Origin: Ampullaceana balthica
Lineage: Eukaryota > Mollusca > Gastropoda > Lymnaeidae
Assembly: GCA_944989445.1 (NCBI GenBank)
Contig: CALYLW010000209.1
Coordinates: 211,001 to 275,000, forward strand
Direction: 5' to 3'
DNA: 64,000 nucleotides
Part shown: one piece after another, positions 13,601 to 28,600 of the stretch
Layout: the number at the start of each line of letters is the position of its first letter
Position numbering within the stretch: the first letter of the stretch is position 1
The notes under the pieces: model-generated
Told to the model about the DNA's origin: nothing
Seen by the model: the letters and a program-made list of their open reading frames with translations, nothing else
The model's database searches: none
Translations under genes and position numbers: made by a program

Positions 13601-16600
13601 TGATAGTTTTAGATTTCAATGTCTCTTTCATTTTTCAATTTTTTTGTGTGTGCTGATGACAAAGTTTGATGTTAGTCAAAATTATAACCATAACCTTTTT
13701 AAATCCCTTATATTAACTTCACCGCCGTCTCTGTCGTTTGTCGTCGGGCGGGCGGAAAAACAAAAGTAAAAAATGACCCACTTCCTGTGAAGCCATCAAG
13801 CTGAAATTTGGCACGTAGACCCGTGTCACCTAACAATGCATTGTATCAAAATTTCAGATCGATCGAATGTACCGTAATTAAATTAATACATTTTTAGTTT
13901 ATCTCTATACAACCAATGTAATTCAATTTCACTGTTTGTTATTGTTTTTTTTTCATGTGACAGTTCAGTCACGCGTTGACGCTCCCGTCGATGCCCACAC
14001 TCGCTCCCGTCCCTTCCCCCATTTTTAAGGCCAGGGGATATCACTCGGTGTCAGTCTGTAAATGTTTGTCGCCTTTGAACATAATCAATACTTTTAGTTA
14101 TGTCTCATATATAAGGGATTTATAGTCAAAAACTTTGTTTTTACAGGTTTGTTTTATTATTACATTTAGTCACAGATCAACATCTTAATTTTAAAAAATT
14201 CAACATAATGGCATTTTATTACTCATCTACTGAATTTTACTGATTTGAATACATAAACTTAGTTTTGGATTACTCACATTTTAGTAGTTTCACCTTGTTG
14301 ATCTTTCTCCACAATTTTCAAGTATTGATTTAGTTTGACAGCTAAGTTGAAACATACTGGACTGTTAATTCATGGGAAATTATTTAAGTTTTATAAAGAT
14401 ACTGATATTTTGGGTTAAAATGAAAAATGTAAAATGGTCAGTTAAAATAGCTGATATGCATATTTGGTTTAGATTGTTTCATTTAAGATTTGACATAAAT
14501 TGTGTAGTAAAAAATATTATTATAAATCACTCTAAATACTCTTTGAGGAATCACCTTATTTTATCTAATTTATGATATACATTCTTCTATGATTTATAAT
14601 TATAAAATGTATAATATTTAGTTATTTACTTGTATTTGTCATCCCTAACAAAATCTTGCTTGTTCTGTGTTGTGGTTAACATGTCCACTTGCACCACACC
14701 CACCACATCAACACCACGACCTGTGTTCTAAACAAAGATAACAGTCATTAAGGACTCAAAATTTTTTGTCTATAAAAGGCTTAGCTGTTTATTTATAAAC
14801 TTGCTTCACCCAAGAGAGTGTTGGTAAATTTAAACAACTTCTGGCATCTATAATATTATTTGAAGCATTATTTTATTGAGTGGGGTGTTATAATCTCAAA
14901 TAATTACATGCTGTATGTTGAAAAAATGCAGTTCTTTAAAACAGTTGAGCGACAAACATCATACATTTTTTTTTATAATTACACAAAAAGAACGTGTTTG
15001 TAAACCAATTATGAGTCTACATTAGTGAAAAATTATTTCTCAGTTGCTCAGATTTTAAGACAAAAACAAATTATTCATGGTTGTTTTAATACTTTCTTTA
15101 AGGAATATGAATTTAAATAATGAAAAACTTATCCCGAATTTGGCTTGTATTTAGAAATACAGAAATATCTCACAGATTTACATTTTTCTCTTTATACAAT
15201 CTATTGTAATTTAGTTATTTGTGATTTTTTTGTGGTGCAGAGTAAACTCCCTTGTTTTTAGTGTTTTGTTGCAGTAAAATAATCAGTTTGTAACCCAAAA
15301 ATATTATAAACAATAATTAATATTTATTTCAAGAATTAGTTTTAATGAAAATAAAATCATATCACAAAACACACAAATGAATTTTGATTGGGATGGTCTT
15401 AAAATGTAAACTTTGCAATTATTTAGATATTAGTATTATGTATACCCTAAAGAATATCTTATCTTATCTTATCCGTTTACAGACGCTCCTTCTATACAGA
15501 AGATTATTGCGTCCTACGCTTATCTATGGTTTGTGTTTAGTCCTGCATTTTTATTAGAGATTTAAATGTTGATAAAGTGTTGGTTTTCCTGGATTCTTCA
15601 GGCAACCCATTCCACGCCCGAATTCCGGATGGGAAGAAGGAAAACTTGTATGTGTTTGTTCTTGCATACGGTATAAGAAAGGTGTTTTTATCCTTATGTC
15701 TATCTGAGGGTTGTATTAAGTTATCTTTGTGTTGTATTTCTAAATTAGAATTAATTGCTTTATGTATGATTACTACTTTGCTCTTGGTTCTTCTATCCTC
15801 TAGTGTTTCAAGGTTTAATGATTTAACTAATGGTGTTACTCTTGTCAGTTTCGAATATTCTCCAGTAATGAATCTGGCAGCTCTTTTTTGAATTTGTTCT
15901 AGTTTATCAATGTTTTCTTTGGTGGATGGGTCCCATAAAGAAGATGCATATTCTAGTGCAGGTCTCACCAAAGTGAGGTAGCATTTTAGTTTTATATCTC
16001 TATTACATTTGTTAAAGTTCCTTTTTATAAAGCCTAAGGTTTTGTTTGATTTTTTAATAACTTCATTGACATGGGGATTCCATGATAGTTTCTCATTTAT
16101 TAAGACTCCTAAGTATTTTGCATCTTTAGTTTGGGTCAGTTCTTTTCCATGAATGTAATATTTTGAATTTATTTGTTTCTTTTTCTTTGTTACTCTTAAC
16201 AGTTGACACTTTTCTGGATGGAAAGACATACTCCAGTTAGTTTCCCATTTTATCAATTCATCTAAGTCTTTTTGTAAAATTTTGCTATCTTGTTCTGATT
16301 TAATTGTTCTATAGATTATACAATCATCAGCAAATAGCCTAACTTTTGTACCTGTTGAGATGTTGTTGGGTAAATCATTTATATAAATTAAAAAGAGTAA
16401 GGGACCTAGCACAGTTCCTTGTGGAACTCCTGAGTTAACCTTTATTGGTGCAGATTTAGATCCATTAATTATTACAGTTTGCTCCCTGCCCAAAAGGAAG
16501 TCTTGGATCCAGTGATGTAAGGAACCTGAGATTCCAAAGTAGTTAAGTTTTTTAAGTAAACTAAGGTGGTGAACTTTGTCAAATGCTTTTGAGAAGTCTA

Positions 16601-19600
16601 GTAATATTGTATCTATTTGATCATTTTTGTCCAAGCCTTTTGATAGTTCATCTATTAAACCTATTAATTGTGTTTCACATGATCTGTTTTTTCTAAAGCC
16701 GTGTTGATGTGGGCATAGGGCATTATATTTGTCAAGGTGGTTAACTATTCTACTATATATTATGTGTTCTAGTAATTTACAGGTGATACTAGTAAGTGAT
16801 ACAGGCCTGTAATTACCAGGGTCTGATTTATCCCCTTTCTTAAAGAGTGGACTTACATTAGCTAATTTCCAATCCTGGGGCACTTTACCCTGGTTTAGAG
16901 AGGCTTGAAAGAGAACTACAAGGATTGGGGACAGTTCATTGCTTAGTTCTTTTAATAATCTTGCAGGCAAATCATCTGGGCCAGTAGCTTTGTTTATTTT
17001 TAAGTTTTTTAGGAGTGAATGTATACCTATCTCATCTACAGTTATGTTACCTATTTCCTCCATTTTATTTAAATTTATTAAAGCTTCCTTGTCGCCTGAG
17101 GCAGAAAAAGATGATGCAAAATATGTGTTAAGGATATTAGCTTTAGTTTCATTATCATTATAGGTTTTATTATTTGAGCCTTTTAGTGTGGCTATTCCAG
17201 AAGGTTCCATTTTTTTAGATTTGATAAAGGACCATAAGTTTTTATTGTTATCTTTGGTAATTACATTGTTTATATATTCATTTTGGAGGTTCCGACTAAG
17301 TTTTTGTGTCAAGTGTTTAATCATTAATATATTTAAATATAATAATAATAATATTTGAAAATTTATATAGCGCTGTATCCCAGCAAGGAGCCGAGCTCAC
17401 AGCGCTTAACATGGAGATAATAACATACATATACTAACTAAATAAACATTCATATCATAATAACCACATAAATGACAGTACGATACACATAAGCTACGTT
17501 AATCATTTAAAAAGAAATGTTGTTTCATTAATTTTGAAAATAAATTTTGAAAAGATGTGTATTAAGTGCATTCCTGAAGGACTTAGTAGTTGAAATACTC
17601 ATTTAAATAAAATAATCTAGTCATCTCCCATACATATATAGTTGTTTATCATTTTACCTGTTTCTGGCATCCAACCTTTTCATATCCTTTAATTAACCTG
17701 TTCCTGTGGTAAAGCATCATGCCATAATCTTTTGTTAAGCCGTCTTCACAAGTAAAACCAAATGTCATGGCAAGAGTTGTGTCCTGGAAGCCACACAAAA
17801 AAAGGAAAATTGAAATAGGAAAAAAAAGGATTAATTAATTATTGTACAAAAATCATTCTTTTTTATTTATAGTTTCATTCTAAAGCATATAACATAAAAT
17901 TATTTATTAAAAAAATGTATCTACATTATTAACAGCAGTAAAAGAGTGGTTTCCATCTGAAGTGCCTTGATAATGTTAAAATTATTTATTCTTTTTCTTA
18001 ATGAAAAACATTTTAAGCGCAAAGATAGATTTATTACGGTTAGTTACTTATGCTGCTGGATATAAAAAGGAGGTAGATGTCACAGACTACTTGAATAGCT
18101 CAAAACTACACACTTGTGCACTTCAGATTACCTTATTTCAAAGTCTAAATATAAAAAGTATTAATATTCTGATTCAATTATTAGCTCTTTTACCTTCAAT
18201 CCTTAAAATCTCTAATTTAAACCTGCCTTTAAAATGTCATTAAAAAAAAACTTAGTTGATTGGTAGCCTACTAAGGTAACATTTCACTATTTCTACCACT
18301 CATATATTTCAAGACTTTGTACATTTCAAAAATATCTGCTAATCCAATGTCACACAGGGCCAAAAGTTTTGTTAATATTCAAATGAATAAATGTAGGGAA
18401 AATTTTAAAAAGAGTGAGTCTACCATCTTAAATTGTTTAACTTTCCATTTTCTTGATCTACAAATGAAATAAATAAATTTAGACATTTTGTTTCATTAAT
18501 CATGTTATTACATATGTTTTCTTATAAATATACCCAGCTAATCATACAATTGAAAATACCTTTTTATATGTATAATAAAGCTTTCTGGTTTGCCTCAAGG
18601 ACTTTGCAAAATATTTATTTTGGACATCTTTTCCTCGAATAACAATTTTCATTCTAGGACGAAAGTACAGAATGCTGCAGTATTCCTGAGAATATAAAGG
18701 CAGACAGTTGTAAAAATATGTAATACAAATAAATAAATATGATGTAAAAAATAACTTTAACTTAAACAGCTCTCCTAAAAAGTGATTTTTAAACTTTTAA
18801 ATACAAGAATATTAATGTCAACTTTTTAAAAAAATATTAGTTATATAAAATTTATTAAAATAACAATTGGTTGTTAAGATAAAATAGTATTCAGTGCAGA
18901 GCTTAGATTACTTGTAAACAAAGTTTAAATTCAAAGAAAAATGACAGTCAAAATGATATTTGAATTCAAGAATTTGTCCGTCTATTCAAGTTAAATTCTT
19001 ATAATTGCTAATTGTCTTTTTTTTGAAGTTGTCTTTTTTTTTGTTACAAGATAAAAATAAAAATTAAACATGCCTTAAGTGATTGCTTGTATTCTGATAA
19101 TCTTTGTTCAGTAGGTCTGTTGTCTGGTTTTGTTTTGTCAATTTGATGAGCCGCGGGACATCTAACGTCTGTCACATCACTTGAAAAATCTAACTCATAT
19201 CTTCCATCTTCCAACCTGTAACAAGTGAATTTTTTTTAAAACTTCTGCAAACATGATAAATATCAAATATTAAAACTATTTTCAATTAATATATAGTTTT
19301 TGCAATATAGTAATTATTTAAATTAGAAAAGGTGAATCATAAAGCTTAGCAAACTTTCAAAAAACAGCTAGAATTAAATGCCATGTGGTTTGATGTATTT
19401 ATTGAATATTTTATTAATTTTATAAACTCTAACTTGTTAACCACATTAACCCTAACTTGTAAACCACATAAAGACCATTAAGCCCTAACTTGTTAACCAC
19501 ATCTTGGGGGAGCTACCATCTCCTACCAAGCGCGTCCTCAGGCGGTGGATAGAGGAAAGACCTTTAGATATAAAGGTTAGCCGTGAATATTGAATAAGCG

Positions 19601-22600
19601 GCCGTGGTTTGCTGTCATTGAGGATGAGGTGGGGTACCCCTTGGTAAGGATACTCTTAAAAAATGCCTCATAAATCCCAGGAAATGACTGCAAAAAGCGA
19701 ACATAGAGCGCTTAAACTCTAAATCCGGACAGATGAGGCCGTTAGCTAGGGATAGCATTCATCTAGGAGAGAAAACTCCGAAATAAAATCAACTGCTGCC
19801 TTGCAGGAGGTGGAAGGATCCACAAAGGCTAGGGAACCTTACCCGAAAAATAAGGCAGTTATCCAGAGAGCTGAAAGGGAACCCTCCCAGATGGTTTTGC
19901 GCAGGGCCAGCAACCCAGCCATGTAAAAAGAAGATTGTTACTGAAACTGAAAGCAAAGCAAACACACATAACACAGTCAGAGGCGAGAGTAGAGCTCCGC
20001 AAAGGAGACTAATGAAGCCTTGTGGGGAAAGTCAACAGAATCCCACAAGGCCGACCACCCTATTCAAACCGATGGAAAAGAAAAATTACCTCATCCACAA
20101 TGCACCTATCAACTTGGGAACATGGAATGTCCGAACACTACTAGAACCAGGCAGATGCGCCCAAGTCGCCAAAGAGATGGTAAAGTACAAACTACAAATT
20201 CTGGGACTAAGTGAAGTACGGTGGAACACATTTGGAGAAACTAGACTTCAATCAGGTGAAATCCTGCTCTTCTCTGGAAAAGAAAATGAAGAAGACACTC
20301 ATGAAAATGGAGTAGCACTCCTATTGAACAAAGACGCATTTAAGAGCCTCCTTGAATGGGAGCCAATTTCAGACAGAATAATCAGAGCCAAATTCCTGTC
20401 CAGGTTCAAAAATGTCCATATCATTATGTGCTATGGTCCAACCAACCTTGCACCTGAGGAAGATAAAGTTGCATTCTATGAACAACTTCAAAGTATAATG
20501 GATAAAATACCGAAAAGAGACATACTGGTCGTCATGGGCGATATGAATGCTAAAGTTGGCAATGACAACATAGAGAGAGAGAAGGTAATGGGCATACATG
20601 GACTGGGAAACATGAATGAAAATGGAGAGATGTTTGCAAACTTCTGCACATTCAATGAGCTGGTGATTGGAGGCACCATCTTCCCACACAAAAATTGCCA
20701 CAAAGTAACGTGGGTCTCACCAGACAACAAAACAGAGAATCAAATAGACCACATCACTATAGGTCGCGCCTGGAGGAGCACATTGCAGGATGTACGAACA
20801 AAAAGAGGAGCAGACATTGGATCAGACCACCATCTGGTTGCGGCCAAGCTAAAAATAAAGCTAGCCAACCAAAGGCCAAAAACAGACAGGCGAATTAGAT
20901 TTTACCTAGGCAAGCTGCGAAACCCACAGGAAAAGAACGAACTACAGCTAACCCTTAAAAACCGATTTGCTGCACTGCAACTAGACGATGATAATGAAGG
21001 AAACATAGACCAAAACCTGGGATAACTTCAAAGAAATTATTACAGTATCTTGCAAGGAAATACTAAAACCTGCCCCGGAAAACAAAAAACACTGGATCAG
21101 CGATGAGACATGGCAAAGAATTGAAGAGCGGAAACATGCAAAACAAAAAGTGAATCAAGCCAAAACAAGAAAGCATAAACAACTTACTCAACAAGAGTAC
21201 CATACAATTTCAAAAGAGGTCACAAAAATGCTTAGAAATGACAAACGAACATTTTATAATAAGCTAGCTGAACAAGCAGAAGAAGCAGCAGGAAAAGGAG
21301 ATCTAAAACAGTTATACAAAATTACTAAACTCTTGAGTGGCAAGAAATCTAACTACAATGTACCAGTCCGAGATAAACAAGGTAAAGTCATTTCCTCCAT
21401 AGATGACCAGCTTAGAAGATGGAAAGAATATTTCCAGGAAGTCCTAAACAGACCGACCCCTCTGAACCCACCCGTTTTGACCACAGGAGAAACATTGGAC
21501 ATAAATATGGAAGAGATATCCAAAGAAGAAATATGGACGGCCATCAATCAAATGAAGACAGGGAAAGCAGCAGGTGTAGACAACATACCACCGGAGGTCC
21601 TAAAAGAAGGAGGAGCTGAAATCATCAACCAACTCCACAGTATCTTCAACAAAATTTGGTCAACTGAAACCCCTCCTGCAGAATGGAAAAGGGGCTTACT
21701 GATTAAAATTCCAAAGAATGGGGATCTGTCACAATGTGAGAAATGGCGAGGAATTACTCTACTATCAGTACCAAGCAAGGTCTTTAGCAGAACGATACTA
21801 AACAGAATAAAAGATGCCTGCGATGATCTCCTGAGAGAAGAACAAGCTGGGTTCAGAAAAGGAAGATCATGCATTGACCAAATAGCAACACTCCGGATAA
21901 TTAGATAGAACAATCTATTGAATGGCAATCTCCACTCTATGCCACATTTGTGGACTTTGAAAAGGCCTTTGATAGCATAAATAGAGAAACTATATGGTCA
22001 ATAATGAGGCACTATGGAATACCAAATAAAATAACTAACATCATCCGAAATCTGTACGAAAACTTCACCTGCCAAGTAGTACATAATGGTAGACTAACAG
22101 ATGAATTCCATGTCACAACTGGAGTCAAACAAGGATGCCTCCTTTCACCACTTCTGTTCCTTCTTGTGTTAGACTGGGTCACAAAAGAAGCTTATGCAAG
22201 CTCAGGAAAAGGAATCCAGTGGAACCTAATGCAAAAACTAGAAGATTTGGAGTTTGCGGATGACTTGGCCATTCTGTCCCACAGACTCCAAGACATGCAA
22301 GACAAAGTCACAGCCTTGAGCGAGACTGGGAAAAGAGTAGGACTCAAGATAAACATTCAAAAAACAAAATTTTTGAAAATAAACTTCCTACAAGATGGAG
22401 TCATCCAAGTAGAAAACCGCAACCTGGAGCAAGTTAACAACTTTGTATACCTTGGGAGTGTGGTCAGTGTAGCAGGGGGAACAGATGAGGACATCGAACG
22501 AAGAATAAATTTGGCGCGACAGGCTTTTGCCAATCTGAAACAGGTCTGGAGATCTACACACATCTCTGTCAAAACAAAAGTAAGGATCTTTAACACCAAT

Positions 22601-25600
22601 GTTAAAACGGTCCTACTTTATGGATCCGAAACATGGCGGACGACAGAGACAACAAAAAATAGACTCCAGACCTTTGTTAACAGATGCCTCAGAAATATTC
22701 TGAAAATAAAATGGTTCGATAAGGTCGAAAACTCCAAGCTGTGGGAGAGGTGTGGACAAAGAACAGTAGAACAACAAATCATGGAAAGAAAGTGGAGATG
22801 GATTGGACACACCCTCAGGAAAGATAACAGCAGGGCTAGGCAGGCCTTAGATTGGAACCCCCAGGGCAAAGCGACAACGAGGAAGACCCAAGCGTACATG
22901 GAGACGGAGCATGTTGGACGAGGCTGGAAGGACTGGGAAGAGCTGGGAAGAACTGAAGCGACTGGCAAGGGACCGTGTAGAGTGGCGAGCTTTGACAGAG
23001 GCCCTATGTTCCACAAGGAACTCAAAGGACAAATGATGATGATGATGTTAACCACATAAAGACCATTAAGCCCTACGTGTTAACCACATGAAGACAATTA
23101 GTTGGGAGACCAGAGACCACCACTTTCGGTAGGACATCCTAATCCCAAAATAGTGGATATTATAAAAATTGAATCCATGAATGCTAGATAACAAAAAAAT
23201 ATATTTTCTTTATATAAATGGCTGTTGTGAAAAGTCAATGAATCTATTCATCTTTAAAAAAATAACAAAGAAATATAATTACTTTTGTAAAGAGAAGAAT
23301 TTAAATATTTATGGAAATAATTGAAACCAATGCAACTTATATTTTTTAATGTCGACTTGTTGGGGTACATCAATGATTTCATGTAGAGTATGTTGCTATT
23401 TTTTATATGAGGGGCTGTGAGCCCAGATGCTTGCTCGAATACTGCACTATATAAACTATCAAATTATTATTATTATTTAAACTGCTTAACACACATAAAA
23501 AAATTTACTTTAATTTCTTAATTGTTAACACATTCAAAATTATAGTTAATGCAATATGTATCAACTTGTATCAATTTTTTTTAAATGCCAATGTTTATTG
23601 TTATTTTTTGTATATCAGGTCTGCACACAAAGTTGTCAATAGCAGAAATGATTAATTTACTAAATCTATTATGTCATCTTTGTACCTTAATTAATACATG
23701 AAACAAATAATAGTATTAGTAATATCAATAACAATCATGTCATGGCAAAAGTGAGCTTAGTACGATTGACAGATTGCTGATGATCAGAGGAAATATTTAA
23801 AAACAACAGAAAAGCCTCACTGAAAGCATTATATTCAAAACAGAAAACATGGGGATTACTGTTCAAGGATAGATCATCAAGGTCTTTACAAAATACATCC
23901 CAAAAATTGACTGAAGATGTCCAAATAAATCATGGCAAGAACGTTTCATTCCGGAATTGATTTCATCAGCAATCTGCACACCCACAGCCAAGTTTAATAT
24001 TAATGATCAACTTTTACTGGTGAACCGCAGAACTTTATAATCCCAATTAAAATTAAATACGTAATTTGTTAATGCATAAATTAAATCATTTTTTCTCTTT
24101 TGGCTAGTGTGCAGAGTTGTATTGGTAACTATGATAACTAGATTTTTGTACACAAATTTGGTTTATATTTAAAGAAGATGTATTGCAACAACAAAACAAA
24201 ATATTTAATTAAAATTCCCACATTATTAAATATTTTGTTTGGCAAAAAAGAATTTTATGGGAGACTATTGTTATTGTACAATTTTTAAGTGTTGGATTTT
24301 ATAAAGCAAATCAACAAGAGTGTCTGAAAATAAAATACCCAAAACTTCACCTCTTAAGATTATAGATGATTATTTTGGTGCCAGTTGATGCTAATGACAG
24401 CTGTAATGCATGGATTTCCTTTTTAAGTTCTTCCTCTTCCCTAAAGAGAGAGTGTTGAAGGATCACTTTCAAGTTTTTCTGTTCTTCTAAACCCACTGAA
24501 AGTTGAAGTAGCCCCAGGTCAAGGAAAAATAATCATCATGCCTTTAAATTATCAAATAAACAGAAAAATGTGAATAACAAGGGTGTACCAGCACAATGTC
24601 GAGGCAAAAACACAAAAAGACCCAACAATATTTGAATTTGTTTACTTTTAGGTTAATAGATGGATAACATGTAAACAGGGTATGAGTGAGCCTGACAGGA
24701 TGTAACAGATTTTACGTGTAGATTTTACTCCACTTAAGTAGTAAAAATGAAAGGGGATTACTAAGATGTTTGCAACCACTCATAATTAACATCAGTACAT
24801 TGTATTTAAAATTGATTGCAATTTGAAATCGTTTACAATTATAATTATACCTGCCTATAAAAAGTAATATCTTAGTTTGACTCACATTGTTCCAGTTTAT
24901 CAAGTCTAGGAGGTTTTGAAAAAAAAAGGTATACAAGTTTTAATTTAAATTTATTAGTATTAGTGCTGAAAATGAAAGCATCTGGATACTTACTCCCACA
25001 GGTCATGGTTTTTACCTCTTAATATTATGTTATAATACAAGCATAACAAATAAATTGAACCCAAAAAAGCAGTTAGTTTTATCTTATCGCAAAACTTAAA
25101 TTTATTCACATATTTTTCTTGATTTTTCTTAACTAACTGCATTTAATATGTAATATTTTTTTTTAAAAATTCATTAATAATTAGTTTAATCAGACAAAAT
25201 TTCAAAAGGATATTTTGGGGAAGTTTGTAGTGGACTATTGGCACATCAATAGTTTCAGCTTTTATAGACTCCAAATATGTTTGAGACAGGAATCCAACTG
25301 ATGCAGTGTCTTTACATCTTGTAATCACTAAAACATCCTTGCCCAAACGCATAGAACCAGCCTTAAAACCATTTCCATATCTGCCAATAGCCTCATATGA
25401 ATTTTGTTTGTTGTATTCCTCTTTTTCAGAAAAGCCAAAACTAAATGTAAAATTTTATAAATCATTACAAAAATTTCATAATTAAAAATAAAAAAAGTAA
25501 GAAGCAGAATTCATGGAAATTTCAATTTATAGCACATGGAATAAATTTGTGATTCAGTTAAAACAAAAATATTTTATGTGCCATAAATTTAATAGCATGA

Positions 25601-28600
25601 CATTGATATAAATAGAATGAATATGTCAATGGTGGTTGAGCGGCATGTGCGCTCAGCTGGCGTACCAAGAGCCGTGGATATAAATGACTGTAAAGGCAGG
25701 GGTTTGTTCCCATAGCTTCGGTTGATTTACTCAAAATGTTTAAGCTTTGGGAAAATTTGATAGACATGTAATGACCAGGTGCCCAGTCTGATCAGCGCAA
25801 ACATTCGAGAATTCAAAAATGATTTAGGAGATTGGTGTAATTCAATTCTACAGCCCTCTTTTCATGGTTCCTTCTAATGCCATAAGCTTTGGATTTAAAA
25901 AAAAATTTAAACAGGGAGTTGACTGAATTGTAAGATAGTTGTAAATTATTGCAAAATATTTACTAAAAGATATTGAAGAGATTATCTTCTATGTCACTGA
26001 CATGAGTCAATAACATTGCTTTTTATACTTTAAGTCTTATTGCCAGAAGGGGTGTATCGGATTTCGGCTCTGGCTCCGGCAAATCCGGAATCCGGCCATT
26101 TTTATAAATCTGTTTCTGAATCCGGCTTCGGACAGATTTCCTTTATAAATCCAGCCAAATCCAGTTCCGGACGGATTTTTTAAATTTGAATCCGGTACAC
26201 CCCTAATAGCCAGTGATGCTACACATATAGACACTGTGAAACTGCAGCCCCCCTTTTTCCAAATAATATTATTGATAACATTCATTACAATAAGTGAGAT
26301 AACAGCAATTGGCCAGTATCACAGACTTAAGAATCAAGCATAAAGATAAATAATCAAAAAACGTGTGTGTAGAAATTAATGTTTAGATACCTGAGCATCT
26401 TGGTGAGGTCATTTTTATCCATGCCACTGCCATCGTCTTTGACAGTTAAACACAATTTGCCATTTATATCTTCTTTATTTATTTCAACTTTGTTTGCCCT
26501 GACATTTGGATCATAAGCATTGTCTGGAAGTAAAAGTTTTACTGTTGCACAAAAGAACATAGCTAACATAACAATAATATTTCACACTATTGTATTTACT
26601 AATTTACAATACCTTACTTTATCATTTTAATTACAGAATGAGACGTTTGCTGTACACAGAAGATTAGTGAAAATTATTAAGATTAAACCCTAACAGACGG
26701 TGTTTAAAAACTAGATGCAAATTTGCACTCTACCAGTAGAAGTGTCAGAAAGTGTTTAAAACTTGATTTAAATTAGAAGATTTTTTAACACATAATCATT
26801 TTTAAAGATGGTTTTAAACTTACCTATGAGTAAAGCTATAGCACCTAAATCCCAATAGTTTTAAACTTACCTATGAGTAAAGCTATAGCACCTAAATCCC
26901 AATAGTTTTAAACTTACCTATAATTTCAGCTATAGCACCTAAATCCCAATAGTTTTAAACTTACCTATAATTTCAGCTATGGCACCTAAAGCCCAATAGT
27001 TTTAAACTTACCTATAATTTCAGCTATAGCACCTAAATCCCAATAGTTTTAAACTTACCTATAATTTCAGCTATAGCACCTAAATCCCAATAGTTTTAAA
27101 CTTACCTATAATTTCAGCTATGGCACCTAAAGCCCAATAGTTTTAAACTTACCTATAATTTCAGCTATAGAACCTAAATCCCAATAGTTTTAAACTTACC
27201 TATAATTTCAGCTATGGCCCATAAAGCCAATGGTTTTAAACTTACCTATAAGTTCAGCTATGGCACCTAAAGCCCAATAGGCAATAGGTTTAAACTTACC
27301 TATAATTTCAGCTATCTTATCTTATCTTATCTGTTTACAGACGCTCCTTCTATACAGAAGATTATTGCGTCCTACACTTATCTATGGTTTGTGTTTAGTC
27401 TTGCATTTTTATTAGAGATTTAAATGTTGATAAAGTGTTGGTTTTCCTGGATTCTTCAGGCAACCCATTCCACGCCCGAATTCCGGACGGGAAGAAGGAA
27501 AACTTGTATGTGTTTGTTCTTGCATACGGAATAAGAAAGGTATAGCACCTAAAGCCAATGGTTTTAAACTTACCTATAAGTTCAGCTATAGCATCTAAAG
27601 CCCAATAGTTTTAAACTTACCTATGAGTTCAGCTATAGCACCTAAAGCCCATGTGTGGCTTGTTGCATTTGAATTAAGAAATTTTGGATGCACCTGAAAT
27701 TGAAGTTTGTATTACCATTAAAAATATTAGGCTCATTTATTAGACCATGTAATTTAAACATAAGTCTGTCTTAATATTATAGGATTATGTTATTATTAAC
27801 ATTCAATTAAACACTTATCCACTTTAAAGCACAGAAGGGGGGGGGGTTTACAGCTTATAAAGTACAAGGACTAAATTGAGTGATTGACATTTTTAAGGTC
27901 ATTCATCATTTAAGTTAAAAATATTTAAGTAGTAGCTTGTTCAAATGTATGAAGAATAAAAAAAAACCCGTAAAAACCAAGTTTTTGACTATAAATCCTT
28001 TATATAGGAGACATAACTAAAAGAATGTTCATTATAATGCGCAGTGCGAGACAATTCAAAAATACAAAATTTTAGTTATGTCTCGTAAAACATGTTTAAT
28101 ATAATGCGCACCAATCGACAATATATTTTTTTAAAGTATTGTCACTATAATACGCTCCGAATTGCGCAACAGGAAAGTATTAAAAAGGTCGTTCAATGTA
28201 ATACGCACCACGACACTATAACAAAAAAATGTAACATGTTACTACATTTAGTTACATAGAGATAAATAAATTAATCTAAAAATTTATTTATTTAATTAAG
28301 GTACATTCGATTTATTTGAAATTTTGATACATTATTTTTATCATCCGCACGAAACTGCCTGCAAAATTTCAGCACGCTACCTACGAGGAAGTGGGTTAAA
28401 AATATATCCAAAATATAAAGGATTTAATCAAATTAAACCCATTCCACCGTGACCTTGTCAAACAAAAAACGGTAACTCAACCCACCCAGAAAGACAAAAC
28501 TTTAACAATAGATTCTCCTCAATCCATTTTAAAATTTATGTATAACCAATTAAACCAATATATAATCAATAAATAATTTTTATGAATTTCACTGAGTTTC

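Noticed and set aside
15577..15891. Plus-strand frame inside the LINE
   Set aside because: Shadow of the minus-strand reverse transcriptase frame.
18424..18457. Possible extra 34-nt MORC exon with good splice sites
   Set aside because: Its phase fits neither neighbour, and exons 7 and 8 join correctly without it.
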